Assembly: GCA_022376515.1 (NCBI GenBank)
Contig: WTXI01000011.1
Span: 186,001-250,000, forward strand
Origin: Lactifluus volemus
Lineage: Eukaryota; Basidiomycota; Agaricomycetes; Russulales; Russulaceae
Reading direction: 5' to 3'
Length of the DNA stretch: 64,000 nucleotides
Each line of letters opens with the position of its first letter. The first letter of the stretch is position 1. The notes under the pieces are model-generated. The model searched no databases. It was not told the origin of the DNA and worked only from the letters and a program-made list of their open reading frames with translations. Positions 35,601 through 49,191 of this stretch are shown here, one piece after another. A program made the position numbers and the translations under genes.

Positions 35601-38600
35601 AACGTGAGCTTCCAAAGCCTCACGGGCTTTGCGCTCGAGTTCAGCTTCAAGCGTTGCTTTCTTCGCTAGTGCTTCTTGTGCTCTGGCTGCCTTCTCCTTC
35701 GAGCGTAATTCTGCATGCTCCTTCTCGGTCGCACGAGCAAGATCTTCGGCCTCGTTGGTTAGCCTTGCCTTGGCCTTCTCAAGAGATCGGATGTAAGCAG
35801 CTTGGCTCTCGAGCTCCTTCTGTGCATCAGCAAGTTGGCGATCAGTGACGCGTTTCGCCTCTTCCAATACATGGACATGCTCGACGATTGTCTTGTCCTG
35901 TCGTGATTCTAGCTGCTTGACTTCCCACTCCCGGTTCTTTAGCTCCGAGAGAAGTTTGTTCAATTCACGGTCGAACTTGGCATTCTTGTCTCGCAATTGG
36001 ATAAGTTCTGTTTTCTGCTTTGAAGCGATTTTCTCTAGCTGCGAGCGTTTGGTCGTCTCTGCGTCGAGTTGTTGCTTCAACGCATCCACTTGGCGATCTT
36101 GTGCATTCTTATCCCGTTCGAGCTGCAGTGCCGCATCTTCGAAATCCTGGTATTTTGTCTGAGCAGCATGAAGCTGACGCTCTAGGCTCTAGATCTCCCT
36201 TTCAATATGATGGCATCGATAGTCAGAGAGTATGGTGTTACCTCTTTAGCTTTTTGCAGCCCGGCCAGCTCACCATCTGTATCAATTCGGCGAGATCGGA
36301 GTTCCTGCAACTCGGACTCTTGGGACCTCTTGGTCTTCTCTACCTCGGCCAGGGCCGCCTCTGCTTGCTTGAGTTTGTGGTCGTTAGCCTGCACACGATC
36401 TGACAGAGAGCGGTGGCTTTGCAGAAGTGATTTGTGCTCGCGCGCAGATGCTTCTAGATCAACCTTGAGCTTGTTCTGAACGTCAAAGGCAGCTCGACGA
36501 GCTTCGCTGAGCTCCTGTTGCAGCTGACCAGCGTGGAGTCGAAGGTCCTGTATCTCTGCCTCCTTTTGCTTTTCTACCTCACTTCGACGAGTTTCTTCGC
36601 TTGTCTTGGCTTCCATTAACGATCGAAGTTTATCCAACTCATCTTGAAGCTTCTCTTGAACGGCAGCATGGCGGGTTTCGCTGTCTCTTTGGGACATCAT
36701 TTCCGCAGTTAGTGCTTCGATCTGTCCTCGATGTTCGAGAATTTCCTTTGACAAACGACTGCGCTCTGTCTTGGAAGCCTCTAACTCCGTGGTAAGGCGC
36801 GAAATATCGGCATCCTTTTGTTTGATCATGTCCGAGTAATCAGACGCGGTACGAGCGAGTTCGGCCAACTGTGTCCTGGCTTGTCGGACATCGTGTTCGA
36901 GCGTAGTTGCACGGTCCTTTGCGAGCTCACTGAAACATAGGAGAGGAATGAGGGAGATCAATTACGACGTAAATGAAGGGACGCACTGCGCTTGCGTTTC
37001 AGTACTGAGTTTCGCATCTAGGTCCGAGACAGTTGTCTCCATGCGCTCCTTGACGCGGGCAAGGTCCTCTTCCCTTTGCCCAAGTTGGCGCCGGAGTTCG
37101 GTCGCCTCCTTCTGCAGGTCGTCACGCTCAAGGTAAAGCTCCTCTTGATCACGACCCGTCAAAGTCAGTCGTTTCAAGAGCTCCTCTTCGCGACTAGCCC
37201 ATTCGCGCTGTTCTCCCTCGAGCCGAACGAGATGCTCAGCTGCTTGGTCAAACGCCTGGCAAAGGGATTCGTGCTTGTCTTCGCTCTCTTTCTGCATTTT
37301 GAGGGCGCGATCCAGCTGTGAGTCGAGGGTATCAAGGTCACCCTGTAATGCCGCAACCTCCTCTTCGAGTTCGAGCTCGCGCTTCTTGCTTCTTTCCAGC
37401 AGCGCATCCTTGTCAATTGCGAGGTTGCGCTCGGCGTCCAAGGCGTCTTCGGCCTTTCGCTTTTCGGCCTCGAGTCGCATCTTGAGGCTCTCCAACGTTG
37501 CCCTTTCTTTCGCATCGCGCTCTGCGCGCTCCTTGATTAACAGGAGTTCGGCCTCCTTCTTGTGGAGCTCTGCATCGTTACGGGTGGCGGCAAGCAGTGG
37601 GCGGACCTACACGAATAGGGGTTAAGTGCCATCAAGGGGGTTCAAAAAGAATAAGAAAAACCTTGGTATATAGTTGCCACCACGGCCACTCGCGCAGGTC
37701 GGCGTATATGCGTGCGTTCCTTTGAATGGTACGAATCGCTACTGCGCGGTTTAAAATCTTTTTCATCTGTCTCCGAGCAGAGAACATGCGCGCCTGAGCC
37801 TGCAACCTCGAGAAGATATCATACAGGGTCGCGTCACGACGTTCTTCCAGTTCGGCGAGCACGCCCGCCTTGAAGAAGATCTTGGAAGTGCCGATACGGA
37901 AGAGGGTCTTGTCGAGATCAAGGGCATCAACCATGCGGAGGCATGCTTTGCGTCCGTCCATGTATCCGCGTGGAATGATACCAGGAGTGAGTATCTCGTA
38001 GCGCTGGCGGAATTCGATAAAGGGTAGCCGGTTTGGGTAACCTAGGCGTGCAATGCGGATACCCTCAAGGACACCATTACAGCGTAGTTGATCAAGGACG
38101 AGGGGCACATCTATACGACCGGGCTTCTTGTTTGCGTTGGGAACGATGCAACGTACGAAATGAGGTTGAGTCGCATATAGCTGAGCCATCAAACTGTGCA
38201 GTTGCTCCTTGTGCCTCTGGCCCACTGTGCGAAATGCACCTTTCTTTAGCGTCCGCTTCTTCCCCAATGTGAGCGTGTTCGAAGCGCCTGAGGCGATGGC
38301 GAAGGAAGAGGACGCGTCCCCGAATTCGGAGAAGAGGGAAGCAACATATGGCTCTGATGAGGTGCCAAGTACGCGGATAAGGTTGTCGTTCAGTGGATCC
38401 TTGTTCTTTTCGAGCCAACTATCGGTGTGATACTCGACCTTGCCGGCATAATGATGTACGATGAAACCCTGGTCGAACCTCGATGGCTCGTACTTGTTGC
38501 GACCAGGGTGAAACTCGTCACCTGGCACATCGCCGCTCCAAAGTTGATGGAGTTTGTTTGTAAAAGTAAGATCTGTTGCACGAGGCATGATGCACTCCTC

Positions 38601-40535
38601 GTCCAGCAGGCTTAGCACACCAATGACGTTCCCGCTGCCTTCAATGAGATCGATGGTCGGTTGTAGGTCGAGCCCGAAGTTGACATAGTCCCATTCAATC
38701 CCTTCCCGAGCATACTCTTCTTGCTCCAGCACAAACATATGGTGATTAAAGAATTGCTGAAGTTTCTCATTCGTGTAGTTGATCAAGAGTTGCTCGTATG
38801 CATTCACCTCGAAGATCTCGAAACCTGCAATGTCGAGTACGCCAATAAAGGTTGATTTAGACGTTGGTCGGTCTAGAGCCTTGTTGATGCGATCGACAAG
38901 GGCGCCAAAAGACTTCTCGTACAAAGTCTTTGAGAGGGCGCCGAGCTCATCCAGCGCCTGCTGTCGCGTGCGGGCATGTGTAACCCATTCTCGTCCCGCC
39001 AGGACACGCGGACGTAATACAGCCCTGGTAAACTCGGCCACAGGTATGCCTAAAATATGGCAGGCACGCTCCGCTTGTGATGGGTCAGGCATTACAGCGT
39101 CATCCGCACGAGTCGCCGTGATAGTGATGTTGCCAAGGTGTAGAACGGCAGCGACGATGCGGAAGAGATCCAGCTGTTCCGCATGGGAGACACCGACTAC
39201 CTCGAGCGCGTTCTACGAACCTATTTAGAGCGTCATTTCTTTAGCAAGACGTTGACTTGCCTTGAGTAGGTTCCACTCTTCCAAGTCGTCAATGCCGTCA
39301 ACCTCTCTTCTGCTCTTGTTTAGGTACTCGTAATCGGACGCATTTCCCTCGAGTAGCAAGGAGTCTGGTAAGGGTAAGTCCCTGATCTACTCGGAAAAAA
39401 AGACGCACCTTTGAGGGCACCGCCGCCTTCCAACAACTGATAGAAAACGTGGAAACTTCGTTCCGCTGCAGCACGCACGATAACTCTGCTCTTCTCAAGG
39501 AGATACCAATCAATGTTCGCGCCTGCGATACTTCCGTCTGGCGCAAAGCTAATGCGCACGAACTTGCCGAACCGACTTGAATTGTTGTTTCGTTGCGTCT
39601 GTGCATTACCGAATGCCTCGAGAATGGGGTTGGCTTGAAGAATTTGGCGCTCTAGCAGACCAAGTCGGCTCCTTGAACTCGCCTGATTGCCTGTATGAGT
39701 AACAGACATAGACTGGTGGGGCTTGTGCCTAAACATGGAGGCCCTTCCCGGTAGGCCAGTAGATGGCATGACGGCTCCGAAAGAGGATGAGGATGAAAGG
39801 GACTGAGAATGTGAGTGCGAAGACGATGGCGTATTGGAATGTGTGTCAGTCGCGATTGCGGCAAGGTATTGGATAACCTTCTTCGTGCTTTCTGTCTTGC
39901 CGGCTCCAGACTCGCCTGTGATAAGTATGCTTTGGTTTTCGCGCTCCTCCCCCATATTCACCCAAGCACGCTCTGCAATTGCAAATATATGTGGGGGATT
40001 CTCGCCGCGCCGATGAGAGCGGTATTGCTGTATTATTGAATCAGAGTAGAGCGGAAGGCTCTGGTAGGGGTTGATGGCGACGAGGAATAAACCCGAATAT
40101 GTCTGTGAAATGATCAGAACCGGTACGTATGGTCTCGCGGACGTTCAACATACGTATATTGCGCCCGATCCATATCTTAGTCGCAAATTATGTACGACGC
40201 TGGCTTCATTCAAGAAAGTCAAATCTGCTATGTCTTCCACTCGATCGAACTTTGGTGGGTTCATCTTTGAGAGGGCGTACAGCGGTAGCCTGCGGATCTA
40301 CTCTCGCGAAGGTATTGACTAAGGTGAATGGGTGGCCGAGAGAGAATGCAGGACGTACATCTCCACCTGCAGCCATTACTACCTCACCAATCTCATCTTC
40401 CTCCTTTGCGACCCAACCTGCCAAGTACCCGTCCCTGTCGTCGGGAACCCAGACCCATTTCTTCTCATTGAATTCGGCCTGGAGAGCAGCAGCACGCGCA
40501 GCTTCCGCGCTTTCAGAAATTCGTAATGCAGACAT
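32665..40535 (-). CDS. Conventional class II myosin heavy chain
   Basis: This is the actin motor of the cytokinetic ring. The start [18 protein letters not shown] is at 40535. An SH3-like N-domain ([20 protein letters not shown]) precedes the motor, which shows [20 protein letters not shown], the P-loop [20 protein letters not shown] (near 39,900), switch I region [10 protein letters not shown], and switch [22 protein letters not shown]. It continues with the actin-binding helix [15 protein letters not shown] and the converter [21 protein letters not shown] Ser/His-rich insert of about 60 residues sits at loop 1 after the P-loop helix. One IQ-like segment ([20 protein letters not shown]) leads into a very long heptad coiled coil that fills 37,600-32,900. 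The tail ends with [15 protein letters not shown]. Introns become frequent only in the tail. The splice near 40,290-40,350 is not fully settled in phase. Confidence 0.93.
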
Positions 40536-40994
40536 GGAATGAGGGGTATGTCAGAGAGACAGCCACTGGAATCTAGGGCTACAGGAACCAAGTGTCAGTA
40601 TGTCAAAGAAATAGCAATATACGTTGAGGGAGCAGATAAGAAGTTCTTGAGGTACTCTACATCCACGAAGAGTCGCGTTGGTTGCCCTGGGCAGGTTCGC
40701 GTTCGAGTTGGGATCGAGGCGCGTTAGCTCACATGGCTCGAACTGGCATTCGACGCGTGGTTGACTTTGTTTGGTCAGGTGCACTCAAACCACTACAGCA
40801 CATTAATACTGTATATCTTTCACTATAAATGTTCAGACTGTGTATGCCATCTTATTCACACTTTCAAGAGAGGGAAAAACACGGCAAGATAAGTTATACA
40901 TTAGCAGCGGATAGGAACGGACCGGGAGTGCGCCAACAGTACCCGACACGTCCGAGCCGAGTCCGAGCAGAGTGCCCCTGTACGAACGAGTTCT
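40536..40994. promoter_or_regulatory. Divergent promoter region, myosin II / YPP1
   Basis: This 459-bp space separates two outward start codons. No open frame with family features is seen, so it presumably carries both promoters and leaders. Confidence 0.4.
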
Positions 40995-43900
40995 ATGGCG
41001 CATCTTGCCAAGGATAAATACTACTGGACTCAACTCAGGACAACGCTCACGGCAGGTTCATGGGGCTCATCTAACCCCGCCAAAGCCCTCAACGGTTCCC
41101 CCATTTCCTGGACTGAACTCCTTCGCAAGTTTAATAAACACTGTCATGGTTACCCCGACGTTTCCGAGATTGCCAGTCAAACGCAGGCCCTTTCTCTACT
41201 TGTCGCTGGAGGCCCCACCGACGATGAATTAGATGGTGACCAGTGCCATGATGAGGTGTCTCTTGCACTGGGGACGGAGGGTACGGTGGCAAGCCAACAT
41301 GCAAAGGAGGCACAAGCAGGTTTTGAAATTCTGAAAGCCCTCGAGTCCGAGTACAGCAAATCTGATGTGCGTATTTAGCTATCTCTTCCTCTACTGTTAA
41401 ATTTCTTAACCGTCTTAGTCGCTGAAACTTGCCCTCGCTTACTACGCTCATGCACTCGGAGATCCATCTCAGTGCATCTCCTATCTTCGTCAAGTCCGCG
41501 ACCTTGTCAATGCGCAAGGACGCCTGGGTGCTTTGGATTCAATTGGCTCGAACACCTTGTCCTTACAAGCAGCCTCCGTCTCTGATAACACTTCATCCGT
41601 ATCGTTCATCGGTAGCTTTATATCTAGTGAGTCTACCTCAACGATTGCAGACATCGCAGAGGGAAAGGCGTGGGCCGCTATTGAAGTCATTCGCAGCGTG
41701 TGCTTACAAGGTGATTAGAATCCGCTTCCCACTCGCTCGCCTCATTTACATCATTCTCAAACCATGCAACAGGTATGTCACTCGAGAAGTTGACGCCCAC
41801 CGATACAACCACGATTCTATCGGTCTATCTCACCGCCGCTCAGGCACTCCCAGTCATCGAAACCAATATCTCTCAGTCCTTTCCACTAAATTCGCTGCAC
41901 CCATCGACTTCTGGCCCAAATCGTATCAGCAATCCATCTTTTTCCCGATATCGTGAACTTTGGCGATGGGTAGAACGCGTCCTCAGACGCGCAATCATCA
42001 TCGCATCACGCACCTGTAGCTTAAGCGATGCGCGAGAATCTGTCCTCTGGTCGTTGTTTTCCCAATACCAAACTTGCAGTGCGCACTGGCCTCCAACATT
42101 CCGCGCTAGGCACAGATCCACCACCTCTGTGTTATTTATTCGCGCTCTCGTCTTGCATTCGCGTCTTCCGCGAAATATGCCCCCACCTCCATGCGTGCGC
42201 TCTCGGCCGGCATCCCCAGATGTCCCAATCACAGTGTCAACGATCGCGCGTCGCGCCGTCCAGGACTACCGCGACATCCTGAATGCAAGCACGCGTTTTC
42301 CAAAAGCAGGGGAGCGTAATGACAAGGTGGAGGAGTTGACGGACTTGTGCGTCGCAGTATGGGAGGCAGGCGGATCTAAGAATGGAGAAGCGGCGTGGGT
42401 GATGGAAGTGCGTTTTCCTCCGCACCATGAGGGCTACTGACTCACATCGGCGTAGATCCTTTGGTGGGCGACACGACTAACCTTCAACTCTCCTCGCGTG
42501 TTCCGACACCTGATGCGCGTCTCCGAAGCCAGTGGAGATGTCACGCTTGCTGTACGCGCGTTGCGACTTTACATACAGACCGTAGGAAAAGCCAAATTGG
42601 CAAGAAAACCCACCGAGTCAGATGCCACATGGGTCGCCACTCTTGTGTGGGGCGCTCGGATGCTGTGCCGTCTCTCTCTCGTCGCGGACTCTGCGTCAGG
42701 ACATCGCGGAATAGACGAAGCGCGCGAGGCTGGCGAGGTTCTGGGAAAGGCAAAGGAGCGGCTCGATCCATCAGACAAGGCGTTGAATGCGCGTGTAGAG
42801 CTGGCAGAAGGCATTTGGAATACGGTCATGGCAATCAAAGGTATCTTCTATTCTTATCCCACCCCATTCTTATTATTTACATGAGCCTCAGAGCAAGACC
42901 ACCTAACCCGAACATCGCGTCTCACAAAGGCGCTGTCCCTTCTCGAGAGCTCAATACAAAACCAACCAACCTCTTCTGCTCACTATCATATTGCCCTTGC
43001 ACTGTACAGGCCTATCCCTGGACGCGACCTCGGACGAGCAATCGAAAACGCACGCCTCGCCGTAGAGATCGAGTCTGACAACATTCGCTACTTCCACCTT
43101 CTGGGTCTCCTGCTTGCCGCATCAGAGGACTGGCGGGGTGCACGCGAGGTTCTAGAAGCCGGTGCTATGTTAGGCGACGAGACGTGGACGGCTGAACAAA
43201 CCCCGTCGCTGGCGGGCGACGTTCCGGATTCCAGCACGATCGGTAAAAGTCCGGCGGACGTCGCCGCAACCAGTGACGCATCATCTAGTGCACGCCCAGA
43301 GTCCTCTCAGACTTCCGAGGCGGCATCGACTCACACGGAACGGCCCCACGAATGGCTGACCGTTCTGGACGATGGGCAGTCGAATATGCTGCCGCCGACT
43401 GCAGAGCTTCTTCAGCCTCTGCCGGACCATCCGCCTCCGTCCGCGACAGAGCACTTCGAGCACGCGCTTCAGCTTCGAATGACCCAACTGGCCCTGACGG
43501 AGCTCGTCGAAGGGCCAGAGATCACAGAGGAACGATGGCTCGAAGTGTTTCAGTGGTTTGCGACGAGGAGGGGCCCGGAAAGAGATCAGAGTCGTGAGAC
43601 TTTTTGCCACTCTTTCCCCTTGGCGTCACCACGGTCTGCGCTAACCTCATGGCCCTTTTCTCACCCAGAACGCACTTCTATTGAAACGGCCCCGCGCTCG
43701 CTCGAAGTAAAACCGGAAACTTACGGTCCGCGAAGCATAACGTCCTTTCAGAACGACACCAGTAGCATGTTCGCCCCTGGGTTAACCCCCCCTATAACGG
43801 TCGCCCACGACGAGAATGGCGGTACTTCCTTACAGAATGGCACGCCCAAAACTTCCACCGATGAATCAGAAAAGGAGAAGGAGAAGGACAAGTCAGCGGG

Positions 43901-44837
43901 AAAGAAAGTACAGAAGATGTTGAAGAATCGGGTGCACAAGGAACAGCGGCGAATCACGACGATAGGACGCAAAATTGGGCACGGCGTAGGGAGGCAACGC
44001 GGAGGGCTGACTCTCAGACGAACGTCATCGACGCCCAGTAAGGAGTCTATTTGGCCTTGCTTCTTTACCCCGCAACGCGGATACTGACCTTTTGTGGCGC
44101 CCGTTTTAAAATAGCAGAGATGTACAAGGCGATGGGAATCGACCAGGCGTCTTATCAAGCTTCTTCCATTCACTCCCGTCGGCACAGTCCTTACGCGTCG
44201 ACCAACGAGCTCGTCCGCCCCGAATCACCGCCGCCTCCATTACCCCCGCCGACAATGACTCCCCGTGAGAGAAAAGAACGCTCGAGGAAGGAGCGCAGGC
44301 TCCTCAGCGAACTGTGGCTGATGAGCGCCGCGACCTTCCGGCGATCCGGGAAGATAGAGCAGGTGCGTGGCGCGATACAAGAGGCGGAAGTCAAGGACGA
44401 GGAGAACCCGAACGTATGGGTACAGGTGAGGCGTAGCCTTGATCAACCTCAAGTCCCCCCCCCCTCATTGACCCCTATAGCTGGGGTTGTACCACACCGC
44501 ACTTGGAAACCCCGATCGCGCCGTGCAAGCGTTCAACAAAGCACTTTTCATCTTTCCAGAGAGCATCCCCGCTACGGTCCACCTGAGCCATTCCTATCTC
44601 ACGCTCGCCAAGGAGGGCGAGTCCGACATGGACAATGTGGACTTGGTCGTCGGCATGTTGTCCGATCTCACGCAGGGCCCCGGTTGGGACGTACCCGAGG
44701 CGTGGTATTTCCTCGGCAAGGCCCACGGGATGCGTGGGATTCGCGACCGAGAGCGTGAGTGTCTTGGTTTCGCGCTTAGCCTCGCGGACGGTCGCCCACT
44801 GCGTGATTTTGGTGAGGCAGTGGGATGGTGCTTGTAA
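40995..44837 (+). CDS. TTC7/YPP1-type TPR protein (PI4-kinase complex)
   Basis: Relatives of this TPR protein (animal TTC7, yeast Ypp1) hold the phosphatidylinositol 4-kinase Stt4/PI4KA at the plasma membrane. The start MAHLAKDKYYWTQLRTTLTA is at 40995; the first exon is 40995-41366 and the next starts at 41419. Repeats of TPR type are scattered: LKLALAYYAHALGDPSQCIS, LGRAIENARLAVEIES with DNIRYFHLLGLLLAASEDWR, and at the end LGLYHTALGNPDRAVQAFNK, ALFIFPESIPATVHLSHSYL and EAWYFLGKAHGMRGIRDRER. These last repeats match the conserved C-terminal block of the family. A low-complexity part rich in Ser, Thr and Lys (43,160-44,040) separates the two halves. The stop is at 44835. About eight introns are needed. 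Confidence 0.8.
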
Positions 44838-44933
44838 GTGGGCGCGCATCACATTCGGGACACCTACGTAAGAAAAGGGTTCTATGCGGGACTCAAATTA
44901 CACTAGCAAAGGACCACGATATAACAGGAAGAC

Positions 44934-46060
<1,127 letters not shown>

Positions 46061-46301
46061 TACAATACAGTAATATTAGTGGCGAGACCGAGTCTGGGCA
46101 AGTCGATAAGGACAGAAGCTCTGTAACACGTGACCGTGGAGGACCTGGTTTTGGCCGAGTCACAAGCCGATTGACTGGTTATAACTTGTCCCTGCTCTGC
46201 TCACCATCCTAAAAATGATCCCTCGAATATCTGCCTAGACGTCATCCCTCAAAGTAAATAGCATAAACTCAGACATCGTCTTTCACCCCCCTCCCCGTTT
46301 C
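46061..46301. promoter_or_regulatory. Divergent promoter, E2 / GTPBP N-domain gene
   Basis: This 241-bp space lies between two outward start codons. No further gene is visible. Confidence 0.4.
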
Positions 46302-47440
46302 ATGTTTGGAGAATCAGAATCAGAGTCTCCGCGAGTCCCTTCGCCTTGGGGCCTCGTCCTTTCCCCGGCTTCCGTCAGCAATGTGTATCATCGTCAGGAA
46401 GAACTTTTACATCCCCAGCTTTCCGCCGAAGTAGAGGAGGTACGTTCCTGATACTGATCCAACACACCCAAGCTTCGATTCCTGACTCTCACATCTCATC
46501 AAAGGGGAACATCGAGTACAAACTGCACCTCATCAACCCATCTCCCGCCCGCTTCGCTCGCCTCGTCACCCAGATGAAATGGCGCATGCTCGAAGGCGGC
46601 GGACAAGCCTTCTACGAGCTGGGCGTTGCAGATTCCGGTGAACTCGTCGGCCTTGTACCGGATGACCTGCGCGCCACGCTCGATACACTGCACGCGATGG
46701 CCGCCGAGATCGGCGCGCGTGTCGTCATATCAAAGGAAATAGAGGTTACCGCTACCGCGCCGGTTTCGCCCGAATTGGGTTTTCGTGCGTTGGTGGAAAA
46801 GCGGCGCGGAAGCAGGGAAGGCGGTCGTGCGGCCGTCAAGAATCATCTTCGCCATCATCACCATGCGACGAGCACCACCGTTCCCGTCCCCGTCGACGAT
46901 GCGGATGGCTCACCACGCTCGTATACCTCTACCACCTCGACTTCGACTACGATGACGTCGTCTTCATCGTGCGACGACTCTACCAACTCATCGATCACGA
47001 CCGACTCGTTGCTATACGAGTCGTCCCCATCTCTATCTTCTTCATCGTCACCCATCACCGGCGCGATCAACATACCTATCTCCAAACCCAAGGTAGTGCC
47101 AGCCGATGATCCACTCATTGACTTTCCTCTGCTCACGGAGAGTGTCACGCCCCCTGATGATCTTCTCACTGGTGGGGAGTCATTTATCGACACCTTACTT
47201 GGTGCCATCCCAGAGAAATCCATAACAGAGGCCAAGAGTAGACATGATGACGTGTCCCTACCTCTTGCCGTTCCGGCAGTAGGTTTTTCTCCCGACCGCG
47301 ATGAGGACTTGCTGGTTGCCGCTCTTGGTAAACTTGGGTTCGCAAATGCCCTTGGGGAATCTAAGAGGACAATTGTAGAAGCCACGGTTATTCGCGAACT
47401 TGACCAGGAAGAAGGATTTATTGACTTTTCCTCGTTTTGA
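46302..47440 (+). CDS. GTPBP1/2 N-terminal-domain protein lacking the GTPase
   Basis: Exons 46302-46439 and 46505-47440 give 357 residues, starting MFGESESESPRVPSPWGLVL. The block GNIEYKLHLINPSPARFARL then VTQMKWRMLEGGGQAFYELG, VADSGELVGLVPDDLRATLD and TLHAMAAEIGARVVISKEIE matches the N-terminal part of GTPBP1/GTPBP2, translational GTPases tied to ribosome rescue and mRNA turnover. In those proteins the EF-Tu-like GTPase follows. Here the frame instead runs into a Ser/Thr-rich region and an acidic end (IRELDQEEGFIDFSSF), with no P-loop and no room for one before YIF1. It may be a basidiomycete adaptor built on this N-domain, or the front half of a split gene. The second exon is one long clean frame, which argues against decay. 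Confidence 0.7.
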
Positions 47441-47843
47441 CGTGAAGGCCTTTTGTCTATAATCTTTTGTTTGTTTAGTATCTGTTTATTTTTCGTTGTA
47501 CTGATGTCCGAATGTAAATATTTCACTCTAGTGATTATAAATTCCTTTATTTGGTTTTGCTTGAACTATAGCTCAGATTCTGGGCTGGGCTGCACATTTC
47601 AGGAAGGGGGAAGACGGGGTGAGTTGTGATAACTGATGCCCCGATGACGTGTCACCAGTCATGGGGTGGTACACGCAAGAGTTCCGCTCGTTGCCTGCTC
47701 ACAAGACATGTCACGCTCAACGCTGACTCAGCTTGAATGACAAGCAGAAAAGGTGGGATGTTTGACAATTGGGGTGGTCAGATCAGACCGGTCGCTTTGT
47801 TAGTCCGGGGTGAATACACTCATCGGAAATTGTCTTCTGCTGA
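47441..47843. other. Gap between convergent genes
   Basis: These 403 bp lie between two stop codons. A T-rich 3'-end-like stretch is at 47,455-47,560. No gene is seen. Confidence 0.4.
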
Positions 47844-49087
47844 TTATACACGGACCAGAATACCCATGAATACAATCTGCATGACTGCGACGAGAAAAAG
47901 AAAGGTGATGCGCCGCGAGCGTTGCGCGTGAGAGACAGTGCCAACAACTCCTGGTGTAGCACCAGCATCGGGCAGAACGACAGAGCGTAGTGAACGAAGC
48001 TGCAAAGAAAATATATGATAAGCACCGTTGTTGTAAAAAAGTACGAGGTACGCACAAGGAAGAACGCGTTTGCTAAGAAGGTGTAAATAAATGCGATGGA
48101 GTATAATGTGCGCGACAATCCAACCAATCCGATCAAGAGTGTTACAATTACTCTGAGAAATTTGTGAGCTTGGGCCATCTAGTGGATGAGTCGACAACGC
48201 ACCCAACAAACTTGTAGCCTCCGTAGGCGAGGAGATCGACTATGGGATTAGAACCTTGTACACCAAGGAGATAGCAGCCACCCTTGACGAAAAGAAAATC
48301 AAGCAGGAGAACAACGATTGCCTTTGTTGCAACAAGGCCGAATATTTCAGGATGAAAACGGGATTGCAGACCCGATTGTAAGGCGGCCACAAGTATATAA
48401 GTTACGAATGCCATGACTAAAAGGGATAAATGAGCTCACGGAAAAAAAAGGTAGAGAAAGGGAGAAGACATACGAGGGATGTAAAGGTCTGGTGCGTTGA
48501 GATCATCTCTCGGGGGCTGAAATTCGCCAGGACCGGTCTCTGAACGACGCATTTTGCGGGACCATGGCTTATGCCTCCAGGGAAATACGACGAGACGCAG
48601 CTTTCGGATGACATATGAATTTGAAACATTAAAGTGGTGTTTAAGATGAGTAACTGGTATGAGTCCACCGAGCTGCAAGTGAAGATCAGAAGGGAGGAAT
48701 GATGAGGACTTTATGAAGACTGAAGAGACCCACATTGCGTTGAACGTAACTCTGTCCGGCTGCAACTGCGTTTTGACCGAGTTGCATGCCGAATTGAGCA
48801 GTCGGGCCATCTATACCCCAGGCGGAAAAGTCGGGTATGCTGTGAGACAGTGGGGGTTGGTTTTGTAAATGAGCAAGATGTGAAGGAGGTTGATGAGGAA
48901 ATTGAGGATAAGAAGAATTGCCATGTGAAAAGTGATGCGAGTTTTGAGGAGCTGAGGGAGACGAAGCGTAGCGCTGGTAAGATTGAGGAGAAGCGGGAGT
49001 TGAAGGTGGTTCTGGGATGAACGCAGGGTGAGTCGGAACGGGATGTTGAAGGGGAGGGGGTGATTGCGAGTTGTAATAGTTAGCCAT
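47844..49087 (-). CDS. YIF1: ER-Golgi membrane protein YIF1
   Basis: YIF1 partners YIP1 in COPII vesicle traffic. The start MANYYNSQSPPPLQHPVPTH at 49087 opens a proline/serine/histidine-rich cytosolic region, followed by the conserved segment FSAWGIDGPTAQFGMQLGQN. Later exons give HLKHHFNVSNSYVIRKLRLV, FPWRHKPWSRKMRRSETG and FQPPRDDLNAPDLYIPRMAF, then membrane helices FVTYILVAALQSGLQ, ATKAIVVLLLDFLFVKGGCY, VIVTLLIGLVGLSRTLYSIA and FLFLVAVMQIVFMGILVRV at the C-terminus. The order and the DLYIP block are diagnostic for the family. Five or so exons are used. Confidence 0.93.
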
Positions 49088-49191
49088 GAGTGATGAGAGA
49101 GGGAAGAGGAGGAACACGCGCTTGACTGGTGAGGTGACAAATAATGACAAATTGAACGGTCGCGTGAATAAATAAAAAGTGAGCAAAATAT
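49088..49191. promoter_or_regulatory. Short divergent promoter, YIF1 / C9-methyltransferase
   Basis: Only 104 bp separate the YIF1 start from the upstream of two possible methyltransferase starts. It contains TATA-like AT-rich sequence (AATAAATAAAAAG at 49166-49178). Confidence 0.4.
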
